The notes beneath the pieces are model-generated. The model ran no database searches, was not told the origin of the DNA, and worked only from the letters and a program-made list of their open reading frames with translations. From Hofstenia miamia (lineage: Eukaryota > Xenacoelomorpha > Acoela), in assembly GCA_004352715.1 (NCBI GenBank), contig SCFE01000063.1, positions 52,446 through 116,445 on the forward strand: 64,000 nucleotides of DNA. Reading direction: 5' to 3'. The translations under genes and the position numbers were made by a program. Positions 23,701 through 33,414 of the stretch are shown piece after piece (positions within the stretch are counted from its first letter, which is position 1; each line of letters starts with the position of its first letter).

Positions 23701-26700
23701 ATATTTCGTTGCAAAAAACGACGATCTTAACTTCTGTTTTGTAGATGGCGTATTGAGCTGGGGAGTTGCTGAAAACTTTGTAGATGACATAAATCGAGGT
23801 GGTTTAACAAAACCAAGAGACTTTTTTTATATACTTTGCACAAACTTGTGGTTACTTTTTTCTGAAATTCAAAATTGTTCAGTCATAAGAACAAGTTTTT
23901 TTCAAGAAAATAATAACGGTTCTTTATTTGTAAAATGTGGATTTTTAATGTTTGGAAGTGAATTTGAAGAGAGCACTCATATACAGTATGTCCCATAAGT
24001 TACGACGACTTTTTATTAATGATAATTCTATGTCTCTATCAGATGTTAAGAAATGAATTTATTCCTGCTCTTCAAGCAAGACAGATATTATTATCATCAC
24101 ATTTCCAACAAGATGGTGCTCCACACATACCGCCATAGCAACTCGTAATATCTTAACAGATACTTTTCAGGATCGATGGGTTGGCAAATTTGGACTGATT
24201 CCTTGGCCAGCACGTAGTCCTGACCTCTCGTCCTGTGATAACGCGTTATGGGGTCTGCTAAAGCCTAGAATCGTAGCAAGAAAAGCACAAAACAAAGAAG
24301 ACCTGAAAGGCGGTATTCAAGGCGAATTTATGCGATTTCCAGTTGAAACTCTCTGAAAAATCAATGACAGAACGTTCAGACGAATGCGATTGTGTATTGA
24401 ACTAGGAGGCCTTCAAGTTAATCCTTATGATTAATTTTTTACATGTTCCTTAGAATAATTTTTAGAAATTACGTAATCGTTACAATAAAGTTTTGAAATA
24501 TATATTTTCTGTACCTTGTTTTCTTTTTACAGAAGTCGTTGTAACTTATGGGAAAGACTGTGGCAGTTATTGCAAATGGTGTCAAAAAGCTTCTTTACTT
24601 GAAAATTTGGTTAAAATTTCCAATACCTCCAAGAAAAATAAAAGCACTCTAACAAAAATTAAAAAGCTTATTTCTACCTAATGTTTTAACCATTTTTCTT
24701 TTGTTATTATCAATTTATATTTGGATTTACTGTAATAAAGCAATAAAGATTATTTATTGCATTACGTTTTTACCTAAAATATATTAAAAATGTAGTTTAT
24801 GAATGTATTTTGAAAATATGTGAATTGTAAAATCAATTACAATTGGACTTATCTTGTGGTGCATTAAAAAGTGCGTTCTGTCCATGAATATTTAGTAGTC
24901 TATGGTTGCACTATAGATGTACTTTGTATGTATCAAGCATTAAATAAATCCGATTGCACAAAGTGATGAGGACCATTTGTTGTTCTAAGCTCTTTAAGTA
25001 AATTGAAAATTTGCCATTTTGTTTTTGTAGTAGGCTATTTTCCAAAGGAAACAGCATGAAATACATTTAATGCAAATGTAATTCATTTTCTTCCCACATT
25101 GAACTGAAAATCCTGATATCAAACCTATTGAAAATCCGGGTTTATTAATATAAAAATAAAATAAATGCTTTATAATTGGCTTTAAAACAACAATGTTGAA
25201 AGCAGGAGAAGACAAAATCCACAATTGAACAATTTTTTTTACTAATGAAAAAGTGCAAAATAAGTATAATTAGTACACTTAATAAGTGAACTATTAGTTT
25301 AGTACTAAATATACTTATTGCACTTATTATAGTGCACTTATTTTTGAGACACAATTTTTTAACACCCCTGATTGCCCGTATCTGAATAGCTATGATCGCT
25401 GGCTCAACCATATGTTTGAAATTCCAATTGAAACAGCAGCAATTATAAAGCAATGAAGATCAGCTTTCCGCTTCGCGACTTGTCTTTTCTTCCATTGGTT
25501 GTTGGTAGAGGCACAAAAATCTATCGACCAGTGGTGTACTCTAGTGGTGCCCAGAGGGCCTCCCTCAGCCCACGTTGTAAAGGTTATATTAGGATTCGGG
25601 TGTTGGATATCATTTATTGAGAAATTAAACTTTGCTCAAAATATAACATAGAACTACAGTACTCAACTTTAGAGCCACCCCTTGTTAATTATTTAGGGGT
25701 ACAGCCCTGCAATCGGCTATTGTGAGAATGCCATTTGACTCAATGATAATTATAATGTCCAATAAGGATTTATTATTCCATTCTATTTGTGTGTAATAAA
25801 TTTTTTTCAAATATTCTAATCCTTTCTAGGCATGTTAATATATATATAATTACATAATCAATATTTAATTTAATTAGCATTCATACATTTAAAAAGTTTT
25901 TTATTTAGATTCCAAAGTTTTGTGGTCATGCTGAAGTAGCAGATAAAGCTATTAAACTTGATTTCGAAATATACCTAGAACATATGATCAAGAACATGGT
26001 AAGTTTATGTAATTGCGTTAGCTTAGTCCTGATGATATTGCTTTCTGGTGACTATTAGTGAATGTACATCCTCATATTTACTATTATTAATACCTTTTAT
26101 TCAAAATGCCATTATTATGATTAATTGAAAAACAAGTTTTGGGGCATATAATAATGAGTACTTACAAGATCACACTAAAATTGATATTCAATGGCTGTAA
26201 ACAAATAAATGCAGAGGGTCAGTTTAAAGTCGTCTATGTGAAAACGCATGAATCAAATCAATTAGAGATATCATTAATTACCTTTGACGCATTGTTAATA
26301 TCTGATTTTAAAGTTTCAAATAACTTCACAAGCTTGAGCTTTCTTAAAAACCGTAAGGAACGTTTCGTCATATTTTTGGATTTTGTGTGGTTATAATTTG
26401 AGAGAGTTATCACACAATTTTCCTGAAGGTGCAGCTATTTTTTTCACCTAAATTTTGACACTTATTTTTAAAGTTGGCATATTTTGAATTAGAGAATTGA
26501 TATGAAGTAATTATAGACTTGAAAGACTTTAAGATATTTTTATTCATTTTCGTAACTCATTGAGCAGTTTTTAATCAATTTTTACCTACTTAATTATCGA
26601 GTTCCAAAGAGGGTCTTGCGAGATCATAATTTATTAGTCCCTTCTCATTACCAGTCACTTGCAATGTTTTATTACTAATGTTTTGGTACAATATTGTTCC

Positions 26701-27759
26701 AAGACATAACTTCAATTCCGGCGGAAATTAAAAAGCAGTATTGAAAGATTTCTTACAACCGTGGTCTCGTTTGACACAATTATAATTAACTGCCAAAGAA
26801 ATATATAATCCCAAAATACCAAATTAGATGTTTACACAGACAAAAGCTGAATGGCTACTTGTTCATTTACTATTTGATCCTTTGCAAGGAGTTTGCAATC
26901 ATTAGTATTCCCATTAAAAAGTATTTTGAATAAAATTTTATAATATGTTTATTGCATTCCATTACTGAATAAATTGCAATCTGAAAGTTTGTATTATTAT
27001 TCTTATACTTGTATCAACTACTGGAGATTTAGTACGGTGAACAAAGTGGGCCGAGATTTTATACCAGCATTATCAAATTAGATTACGGCGTTCAATGCGG
27101 AAATCCTCTGAAAAAAATTCCATTTTATACGAAAAACGAAGAAGACGCATGTCATGTTAGTGATGATTTCACAGACGGAAATAAGTAAGATTATTTGTAA
27201 TCGTGAATTCATTTATTAACGTCACACCAACAACACTGCAGTTGCATTAGTTTAATAGGATAAATTCCCATTATCTTGCAAGTCTTTCAACTTAATGTCT
27301 ATTCCCCTCCTTATATTTTTAAGGGCAGTGACTATTTACACCAAAACTTTTCAAGCAGGTTAGCTATAGATACGTGTCTTTAATTTTAAGCTCCAGATAT
27401 ATTAAGTTGAAGGAGTGTTGAGTACACTTTGAGATATAGAGTAATGACCATGACATTTTTTATAGGTTTGATATTATAAAAAATATATTATGCAGAATAT
27501 TTCATTGGTAAGTTCAATAACTTATATATTGCATGGTAGAAGTTTACTAAATTAGAAGTTGCAAGATAAGCAGTAACACAACTGTCTCAGCTACTTCATC
27601 GCTGTTGTGTAGCCCACTTACTCACTTTTGAACTACATGTATCGTATTGCATTGTATTAAAGGTTTAATTATTTCTACAGTCAAGCAAACGATGCATGTA
27701 TTTAAATTATAGGTAGTTAATTTGTTTCTATGTATGACTGCAAAAGTATAATAATTTAT

Positions 27760-27792
<33 letters not shown>

Positions 27793-27882
27793 NTTTCCAG
27801 AAATTTTAAGCATCATGGAAACAAAGTGGTACGAGTTATTTATTTGAAAAAATAAATAAATAAACATAAACTATATACATAG

Positions 27883-27921
<39 letters not shown>

Positions 27922-28280
27922 GTTTATGTTTATTTATTTATTTTTTCAAATAAATAACTCGTACCACTTTGTTTCCATGATGCTTAAAATTTCTGGAAAA
28001 TATCATCCTGCGACTTGTTAATATGCAGAATATTTTTTTAGCACTAAGGTCAGAATATCACACCCTATCAATCATAAAATGTAACGACACTGTTTGTTTT
28101 CACAAAGAATATAAACTGCTAATTTATAGTCCTTTTAGAAACAAAGTAACAATACTACTTTTATTTGCTGATAAACATAAGGATTCAAATTTCTTCAGCG
28201 ACATGCTCAAAAAGTTCTGTGAAGAAAAAGGTAAAAAGTATTTAGGAAGTGATGATTGCCCAAATATTGAACTTGATTAG
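14041..28280 (+). CDS. SAMHD1: SAMHD1-like deoxynucleoside triphosphate triphosphohydrolase, 7 exons, 5' partial
   Basis: Seven exons join in phase to 1410 nt (469 codons plus stop): 14041-14238, 16254-16466, 18247-18605, 20322-20568, 25909-25998, 27033-27184, 28130-28280. The product follows SAMHD1 from the start of the HD domain to the C-terminus. The metal site is present: RFEHSLG (Arg164/His167 in human numbering), [12 protein letters not shown] (His206/Asp207) and VDYIQRDC (Asp311). WPYKGR and KSFLYEIV match SAMHD1-specific segments. SAMHD1 hydrolyses dNTPs to nucleoside and triphosphate, controlling dNTP pools and restricting retroelements. No SAM domain or initiator Met was found, so an upstream exon is missing from this model. 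All introns have GT-AG ends; the exon 4 donor (GTATTT) is weak. No disruption is seen, so the gene looks functional. Intron 4 contains a P-like transposon and two other introns have gaps or a palindrome. Confidence 0.88.
16254..16466 (+). CDS. SAMHD1: SAMHD1-like exon 2 (HD dyad)
   Basis: The acceptor is CCTTTAG ending at 16253. The alternative AG at 16241-16242 would place an in-frame TAG at 16251. The exon is 71 codons, phase 0, donor AAG|GTATTG. It contains [17 protein letters not shown] (metal-binding His-Asp) and [10 protein letters not shown]. Confidence 0.88.
18247..18605 (+). CDS. SAMHD1: SAMHD1-like exon 3
   Basis: Acceptor TTCTAG and donor AAAAG|GTAAAT. It encodes [31 protein letters not shown] and [14 protein letters not shown], with the last metal-ligand Asp, and ends in phase 2. 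The donor is 27 bases from the 857-base N run. Confidence 0.88.
18611..18632. repeat. (TA)n run at the left edge of a gap
   Basis: TA repeats run into the N block and reappear at 19490-19498 on the other side. The gap is probably a microsatellite that could not be assembled. Confidence 0.85.
18633..19489. other. Assembly gap (857 N)
   Basis: The gap lies wholly inside intron 3 of the SAMHD1-like gene and is flanked by TA repeats on both sides. Nothing can be read in it. Confidence 0.95.
19961..20046. repeat. GC-rich imperfect palindrome (hairpin) in intron 3
   Basis: CCCGTTCAGGTGCGTCC at 19961 and the complement of GGCGCGCCTGGACGGG ending at 20046 form arms of about 32 bp, with matching GCAAAATCA inner segments and a ~22-bp loop. 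It stands out as GC-rich in AT-rich surroundings. It may be a small foldback MITE core or a structured element. Confidence 0.6.
20322..20568 (+). CDS. SAMHD1: SAMHD1-like exon 4
   Basis: Acceptor ATGTTTAG. One base completes the split Arg codon from exon 3, then [19 protein letters not shown] through LLERIVERD, ending phase 0. It matches the SAMHD1 region RNSLHRRAY to LKQIEYRN. The donor GTATTT is non-consensus, but no other GT precedes the in-frame stop at 20605-20607. Confidence 0.8.
20610..20642. repeat. (TA)n run at the left edge of a gap
   Basis: TA units immediately before the N run at 20643; a TA tract resumes at 20729-20769. Confidence 0.9.
20643..20728. other. Assembly gap (86 N)
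   Basis: A short gap within intron 4 with TA repeats on both sides. Confidence 0.95.
20729..20769. repeat. (TA)n run at the right edge of a gap
   Basis: TA tract interrupted once by a C (TACATA). Confidence 0.9.
20770..22447. other. Intron 4, left part, no gene recognised
   Basis: No coding match was seen. A (TA)n stretch lies at 22053-22068. Degenerate frames at 21000-21800 give no recognisable family. The sequence ends at the 8-bp target-site copy preceding the P-like transposon. Confidence 0.5.
22448..22455. repeat. Left target-site duplication ATTGCCCG
   Basis: Exact match to 25371-25378 on the other side of the P-like transposon. Eight bases is the duplication length made by P elements. 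Confidence 0.9.
22715..23983 (+). pseudogene. P-element/THAP9-like transposase, decayed
   Basis: Translated segments in several frames follow the P-transposase order: [19 protein letters not shown] and [13 protein letters not shown], then [32 protein letters not shown] (the SDNxxxNR-type catalytic region, here GDN), [17 protein letters not shown] (Asp/His/Lys-Asn motif) and the C-terminal [18 protein letters not shown]. The THAP DNA-binding domain was not found. Multiple stops and frameshifts make it non-functional. The last frame runs into the nested mariner-like element at 23984; the tail from 24561 to about 24680 may be the remaining C-terminus. P-type elements are cut-and-paste transposons with an RNase H-like fold and a GTP-binding insertion. 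Confidence 0.75.
23984..24560 (+). mobile_element. Mariner/IS630-like element nested in the P-like transposon
   Basis: The left end CAGTATGTCCCATAAGTTAC (23984) is mirrored by GTAACTTATGGGAAAGACTG ending at 24560, with a TA dinucleotide before the left end. Inside, the + strand gives the C-terminal transposase motifs [11 protein letters not shown] (catalytic Asp) and [19 protein letters not shown] (catalytic Asp), then [11 protein letters not shown]. The N-terminal half is missing, so this is an internally deleted copy. It interrupts the P-like transposase and is therefore younger than it. Confidence 0.8.
25371..25378. repeat. Right target-site duplication ATTGCCCG
   Basis: Identical to 22448-22455. 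Confidence 0.9.
25379..25908. other. Intron 4, right part
   Basis: This continues the sequence interrupted by the P-like element. No gene or RNA was seen. It ends at the acceptor TTTATTTAG preceding exon 5. Confidence 0.5.
25909..25998 (+). CDS. SAMHD1: SAMHD1-like exon 5
   Basis: Acceptor TTTTTTATTTAG and donor ATG|GTAAGT flank 30 codons, phase 0 at both ends. The start, [10 protein letters not shown], aligns with the SAMHD1 LFKYVGETQP segment, which directly follows the exon 4 end in human SAMHD1. No exon therefore needs to be missing in the 5.3-kb intron. The remainder is divergent. Confidence 0.75.
27033..27184 (+). CDS. SAMHD1: SAMHD1-like exon 6
   Basis: Acceptor GAGATTTAG and donor AATAA|GTAAGA (strong). 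It encodes [19 protein letters not shown] and [13 protein letters not shown], matching the SAMHD1 [22 protein letters not shown] region, and ends in phase 2. Confidence 0.85.
27763..27792. repeat. (TA)n microsatellite ending at a single N
   Basis: The TA run is followed by the single N at 27793 and then by the left arm of a perfect palindrome. Confidence 0.9.
27793..27793. other. Single-N assembly junction
   Basis: The N stands between a TA run and the palindrome arm, so the contiguity of the left arm with the sequence further left is uncertain. Confidence 0.85.
27794..27999. repeat. Perfect palindrome, 87-bp arms, TA-repeat loop
   Basis: Bases 27794-27880 are the exact reverse complement of 27913-27999; the 32-base spacer is almost entirely TA repeat. 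It lies in the last intron, 130 bases before the terminal SAMHD1-like exon. No transposon TIR signature or target duplication is visible. The N immediately left of it suggests a hairpin artefact at a contig end. Confidence 0.9.
28130..28280 (+). CDS. SAMHD1: SAMHD1-like terminal exon
   Basis: The acceptor AATTTATAG ends at 28129. The first T completes the phase-2 codon from exon 6. The alternative acceptor at 28041 would give the wrong phase. The exon encodes [18 protein letters not shown] and [15 protein letters not shown], matching the SAMHD1 C-terminal [20 protein letters not shown] region, and ends with TAG at 28278-28280. No AATAAA is seen in the first 200 bases downstream. Confidence 0.8.
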
Positions 28281-28535
28281 TGCGATTATTTATTTATCTT
28301 AGTTTTGTAAATTTATAAGGTTTTCAGCTGAATAGCTCAAATTTACAACACATTATATATATTGTTGCTGAAATAGGCAAAAACAACATTATATATTGTC
28401 AAAATTCTCTTACGAATGGTATGGCAACTGAGATGGTTTTTCACAAAAAAATCAGGCTTTTCAACAAATTCTATTAGAAATGTATAAAATGATAGGTTGC
28501 TTAGTATGTATAATATTTTAATGTACATTTTGATT

Positions 28536-28766
28536 TTAATGAGTATCATGCATGTTTTGTAACAGGTTAACCTGTGGGAGGATATATTCGTGTCCCATCC
28601 TGTGCTCAACAATTAACCTGATTAGTCTTTCGTAATGCTCAGCTCTACTTAAGGAAAATAATTTTGACAATGTACTTAAGACAATGTTAGTTAAAAAGTT
28701 GCAACCATTATCAATTTCAAGTATACTGCAACATTCCTCAGACATTAACATTTGGAAGAAGTACAT
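28536..28766 (-). CDS. Hypothetical open frame opposite the SAMHD1 3' flank
   Basis: A 76-codon frame on the - strand, Leu-rich with a helical look (LSTLSKLFSLSRAEHYERL). It has a possible splice donor (CCACAG|GTTAAC on the - strand) near its end. No family is recognised. It could be a lone exon of an unannotated gene or a chance frame. The nearest downstream candidate exon does not join in phase. Confidence 0.2.
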   Translation of the reverse strand: MYFFQMLMSEECCSILEIDNGCNFLTNIVLSTLSKLFSLSRAEHYERLIRLIVEHRMGHEYILPQVNLLQNMHDTH

Positions 28767-28989
28767 AATAAAAAATTCTTAACTTATAATTGCTTTAATA
28801 CTTTTTAACTAACAATTTGATTTTTGCATACTGTACATCTGTAAATTAGGTTATAAAATGTTGAAATGTGGAATGCCTTACATTTTATATTTATTGTTAA
28901 GAGCAAAAGCACTTAATAACTCTAAGTTTTACGATGTATGAAAACATTAGTACAAACAATCAACAACTGAAGTATCAATGATTTTTTAA

Positions 28990-29241
28990 TACAGGGTTTC
29001 CGTAGAGTCTGGATACAGGAAAATTAACTATTTTTCAATGTAGGCTTTAAAATGTAGGCTTTAAAATTATTCATATTTTTTGCATCCATGCATCAAGATA
29101 AAGATTTAAACTTATAGTTCTCAGCGACAATAGAGGCTTAATTTAAAAATCTAATGCACTTTATCCGGAAAGAAGTTCGCTTACTTAGATAGTGGCGAAA
29201 TTATTAAATTATATTGTGTCCAGACTTTATGGACACCAGTA
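28990..29241. mobile_element. Mariner-type MITE, 252 bp
   Basis: The left end TACAGGGTTTCCGTAGAGTC and the reverse complement of the right end, TACTGGTGTCCATAAAGTC, are imperfect inverted repeats that include the TA expected for Tc1/mariner insertion. There is no coding capacity. Confidence 0.7.
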
Positions 29242-29276
29242 GTAATGGCCGAGTGAAGCCTAGGATACTAACTCGG

Positions 29277-29371
29277 ATTCTGATTGGTCGAGACGTGGGC
29301 TCATAACACCTATTCTGATTGGTCGAGCGTTAATTATTTTGAGGTTGTGGATATTGGCGGGGGTGACGTCA
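29277..29371. promoter_or_regulatory. Cluster of CCAAT, E2F-like and CRE motifs
   Basis: A 16-bp direct repeat, ATTCTGATTGGTCGAG (29277-29292 and 29312-29327), contains inverted CCAAT boxes. It is followed by TTGGCGGG (29354-29361, E2F-like) and a perfect palindromic CRE, TGACGTCA (29364-29371). The block is GC-rich for this window. The combination is typical of TATA-less, cell-cycle-type promoters, but no first exon was recognised nearby. It also overlaps the outer end of a long inverted-repeat structure. Confidence 0.4.
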
Positions 29372-29986
29372 TGCACACTCATACACTTGACAAGTTTGCT
29401 GACTAATAATTTTCCATAAAAAATTCCAATGTAATTGCTGACTCATTTTTGTGACATTTCAAGGCCTGATTTATAAACACGTGTTTGCTATAGTAACTAA
29501 TTTATTCAGTCATTACATGAGTTGATTGATATACTACACATTACTATGTTTACATGTTTTATTACACACATACTTTCACACTATATTTTGATGACTAATT
29601 TTCCATGTATTTTGCGACTTATGCTTACAATGCCTATGTACAATGTTTAACACATTTCGTGAATCTTAAATTACATGTACAAGACTGCATATCGTTTTCA
29701 AAGTACACCGCCTTCTAGCACGCCCGTTATTATCCACGTCAAATCTATCCATAAAAATTTTCCATATATTTCGATTGCTTACAGGGTCAATGTACAATGT
29801 TTAACACGTTAACATTAAATGCAAAGTCTACATTTCGTTTTTTAAATACAACTGCTATTTAATTGTAAAAATTTCCTTATGTTTAATTCGTTTTGATAAT
29901 ATTCAAATACAGAAAAAACGAGAATTATTTCGTTACATGCATAATACACAATAAAAACAAACTACATTTTCGGAAAAAGTAAAACA
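29300..29986 (+). repeat. Left arm of the long inverted repeat
   Basis: The arm also contains two partly repeated units of about 160 bp, each with TTCCAT...GCTTACA...ATGTACAATGTTTAACAC (near 29600-29690 and 29755-29845), so it grew in part by local duplication. Confidence 0.65.
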
Positions 29987-30302
29987 ATTTCAAAGAACTT
30001 AAAAAAAACAATATTATTTTATTAATTATTTACTGAGTATTTTTTCTTGAATTTCATTTTGCTTTTACATATTGCCTTGTTCAATGTACTTACCTGAGGT
30101 TTATGTACTTACTGGCCTAACCCTGAGAAATTTAATTGCTAGCTAGTTGTTGTTCTTAAGGCAATCATAATTACAGTTCTGACGGTTAATCTGATTATGC
30201 AGATTTTTCTTATTTTTTCAATCAATGTACCAGCAGTGTAAAAAATTTTGAAAACCCAATACTTTTAAGAGAATATCCAGCTAAAACGAGCGTCATTGAA
30301 TG

Positions 30303-30346
30303 ATTCTAAGGAGCGAGCCGAGCCGAGCTTAAAAAATGTCGGCTGG
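30303..30346 (-). repeat. Fragment of the CAGACTTGTCAACGAGC MITE family
   Basis: The reverse complement reads GTCAACCAGCCGACATTTTT followed by AAGCTCGGCTCG, matching the left end of the MITEs at 39425 and 59082. Only this terminal piece is present. Confidence 0.5.
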
Positions 30347-30790
30347 TTGACATGTTTGATGCTGGCACCCTTGATCCTGGAAATGGTGCCCGTGAAATAT
30401 TCGCCTAAATCAAGTCACGATTAGAAAATACCGGTTTCAATGCTATAATTGGAATTGTATGCCAAGTTATGAAAATGTCAAGCAACATCGGCTGCAGTTG
30501 AGAGGTTTCTCTTTATTTGAGAATTTATGTGCCGTTATTATCATTCAGTGACGCAGTTGCTTAAAAAAATTTACTTATTATTATGTTAGAGTATTTGGAT
30601 TTGTTTTATATCTTGTTCTCAGTAATTGAAAAACGTTTTATATAGCTTAAATGGATCAATTCGAAACATAGATGGTTATATTTTAGGGCATATTTAATTA
30701 AATTCTGTCATATGTTGTCATAAGAATAGGGTTCTTCTTTGTTTTTTCAAAGTCATTATTCTGGTTGCCCTAGTAATAATTTAACAATAT

Positions 30791-30861
30791 ATTATCCGGT
30801 ATCCGGCAGTGAAATTATCCGGTATCCGGTATAATCAATTCACTATCGGGATCCCATCCCT
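30791..30861. mobile_element. Terminus of a hAT-like element with ATCCGGT repeats
   Basis: Tandem ATTATCCGGTATCCGG units are followed by TATCGGGATCCCATCCCT. This arrangement is common at ends of non-autonomous hAT elements. The opposite end was not located. Confidence 0.4.
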
Positions 30862-32439
30862 AAAAGAGACTATTAGAAACAACTACTAAATCGGAAATTC
30901 AAGGCGAATTTTAAATCCTCATACATTTCTCTACATCTTATGATAACAATTTGGAAAGCTCTTGTTGAAGTTCCAGTTCGGACTTTCAACTATTGCGTTT
31001 TTAATTTGTATTTATATATAGATATATCTATTTGTGGCCCCGTACTAAAATTTATTTTCCTAAAATTATGCATTCTTAGCAAAGTAGATTATTGAATGGA
31101 GATTTTACACACATATTTTAGTTTAGCAGGTAAATATAATAACAAACATTAAATCAAATTGGTCCCAGTCTCAGTTTAAATTGAAAATTTAGTCCCGGTT
31201 TCGGACCAATCCTATCCCATGTCGAGTGGGTCCGGTATCAGGACCTGTAATGAAACGATTTCTTCAGGACTATTGACTATACCACCATAATTGATTTGTG
31301 AATTCTGGCTGGAGAATTTGCATTGGTGGTTGGTTAATCTTTAGAATTAATTTTTTCTGTAACATTTAATAATTAAAATTTCCAATTATTCGAGTATTGA
31401 AAAAGAGGTCTAGAAATGGGGGTATCCTATCAATAATGTTTAAGCTCGTGATTCTTATCAAATCTGTAATTTGCAAATTGAATGATTGTAATTGATTATA
31501 AAAGTTAAAATGAATAAGTTGCATTTTTGTAGGTTTAGATCGAAACTTCTACCATATAAAGCAAAACACTAAAAGAAAAGAAATGATGAACCCCCAATAT
31601 TTCTCTTATATGAAATGAGTTATTATTTTGTACAACACAATCTAAAAAATTAATGCAAAATAGAGTTCAAAATTTCAGAAATTCTTAAAAATTTGTTCGA
31701 AAAATCCTAAAATTTAAACATACAAAAAATTTATAATATTGTAAATAGATTTTGAAATATATGATATTATGAATTTTACATTTTGAAGAAAAGATTAGCA
31801 GATGTGGATGGACTTCAGAAGTCCCCTTCTTCTAGATCACGACTTTTCAGAACCTGACTTAGAAAGTTTGTAATTTTTTAAAACATGCTGATACACTTGG
31901 CCGTGTTTATCTTAGCAAAAATGATGACTAAGGCAACCCACGGCATAGTGCTTGGATGATGTTTGATTGTTGTTGAGGTTGAGATGTAGCAGAATTGAAT
32001 CTTGATGATTCTACAGGGCTCTACCAAATACATTGGGTGTACAGAACATCTGAAATGTTGTCATTAATGTACTTAACAGTTTTAAACTGATCCAGTTTAT
32101 AGCTTTTGTAATTCATACAAAAGGGCCAGTTTCATTAAACACTTTGATGGTGTACGATCTATTATTTGAGAAATATCCAAATTATGCTGACTTCAACAAA
32201 AACAGGGATGTGGCCAGTGGAAAGCATCTGGAGTATGTAGGAATCTATGATTTCTCTAGGGTTTTAGTTTAACTTATTTAGTTATTTTTGCAAAAAAGTG
32301 AGAAAGTTTTCAAATTTATCCTAAAAGAAAAAGACCTGTATTTGTTTAGTAAATGAGCAGATAGGCCCTCTCCAGTGGCTTGGTGGATGTTAGATGAAAT
32401 GCGTAATATTGGAATATGTTTTATATATTCTGCAGAATG

Positions 32440-33055
32440 TGTAAGAAAAAAATTGGAAAGTTTGACAAATATTTGCCAAATCCTTGCAAGGTGCTACTTA
32501 AGTGATCGCTTTCAAAGAGTAAAGATAAATGGTATATTTTCTAACTAAGGTAAAACTTACAAGAGTGTACTACAGTTTATTATTTTTCTCATTGTATGTA
32601 AATGATTTAAATGGTAATTTAAACAATGATTGTGGAATAGTGCAGTATGCTGGCGCCACGTGTATATACACACACGATATGATAATCAAATAGAAACATC
32701 AATTGATAAATTAGAAATCAATGGCTTTCAACTGCTAAAATATTATAATATGCACCATTTAACTGTAAATCTCTCTAAAACAGAATTCTGTGTTATGCCT
32801 CCCCTTCACAAAGATAATTAATCAAAGAGTTTAAATTTTTCAGGGTCAAAAATTACTCAAGTCGAATCCTTAAAATATCTTGGAGTAACAATCGATAATA
32901 AATTGAACTATTCAAATCACAAACGCATAGTATTATGCAAAATGGCAATGGGAATTAAAACTATTTCTGATGTAGGAAATTTTGTAAATTACAAAATGAA
33001 ATCAATGTTGTTAACTGTCTAGTATAAATGTCATCATAGATACTGTAGTGATTAT
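32440..33055 (+). pseudogene. CR1-like LINE reverse-transcriptase fragment, degenerate
   Basis: Broken + strand frames read FQRVKINGIF, then AVCWRH where YADD is expected, and LTVNLSKTEFCV and KYLGVTIDNKLNYSNH, the C-terminal half of a CR1/Jockey-type RT. Every motif block is separated by frameshifts or stops. No catalytic YxDD survives. It lies inside the long inverted-repeat structure. Confidence 0.65.
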
Positions 33056-33414
33056 TTAATAACAGAAACCACTCATTAATAAATAAAATTGACTCAACCA
33101 CTAAAACATTTATAAAGATAATTACTAGACTATGAACGGCAAAAAATCATATTCTAATCATGACGATGCTTCATATTTCAGAGGATACTTTCATTAATAA
33201 AATGTTGGGATATTTCAAATCAGCGTTCACCTTACAGTAAAACTTATAATTCGAGGACTTCTAAATTCAGAAAAGTGAAGTTTGAAAAGCATTTTTAAAA
33301 ATTCATTCTTAAACTCAACAATTGAACTAAATGGAATAACTTGCTAATTGAAATAAAACGAATCAAAAGTCGCAGAAAATTTAAAAGTCAAATCAATGAC
33401 TACCTCCAAATTAT

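Larger units (their letters stand above)
22456..25370 (+). mobile_element. P-element-like (THAP9-type) DNA transposon, 2.9 kb, with nested mariner-like element
   Basis: The element starts CAGGGGTATTAAAAATT and ends with the complement of CAGGGGTGTTAAAAAATT. ATTGCCCG is duplicated exactly at both flanks. Subterminal AATAAGTGCAC/GTGCACTTATT repeats occur near both ends (22516-22564 and 25275-25342). The interior encodes a decayed P/THAP9-type transposase on the + strand, interrupted by a 577-bp mariner-like insertion (23984-24560). It lies in intron 4 of the SAMHD1-like gene in the same orientation. Confidence 0.9.

Noticed and set aside
24493-24681. 62-codon frame after TTTTTACAG resembling an exon
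   Set aside because: Its 5' part is the right end of the nested mariner-like element; the rest is at best a P-transposase tail.
28023-28129. Extending the last SAMHD1-like exon upstream to 28042
   Set aside because: That acceptor gives the wrong phase with exon 6, and the added residues do not match SAMHD1.
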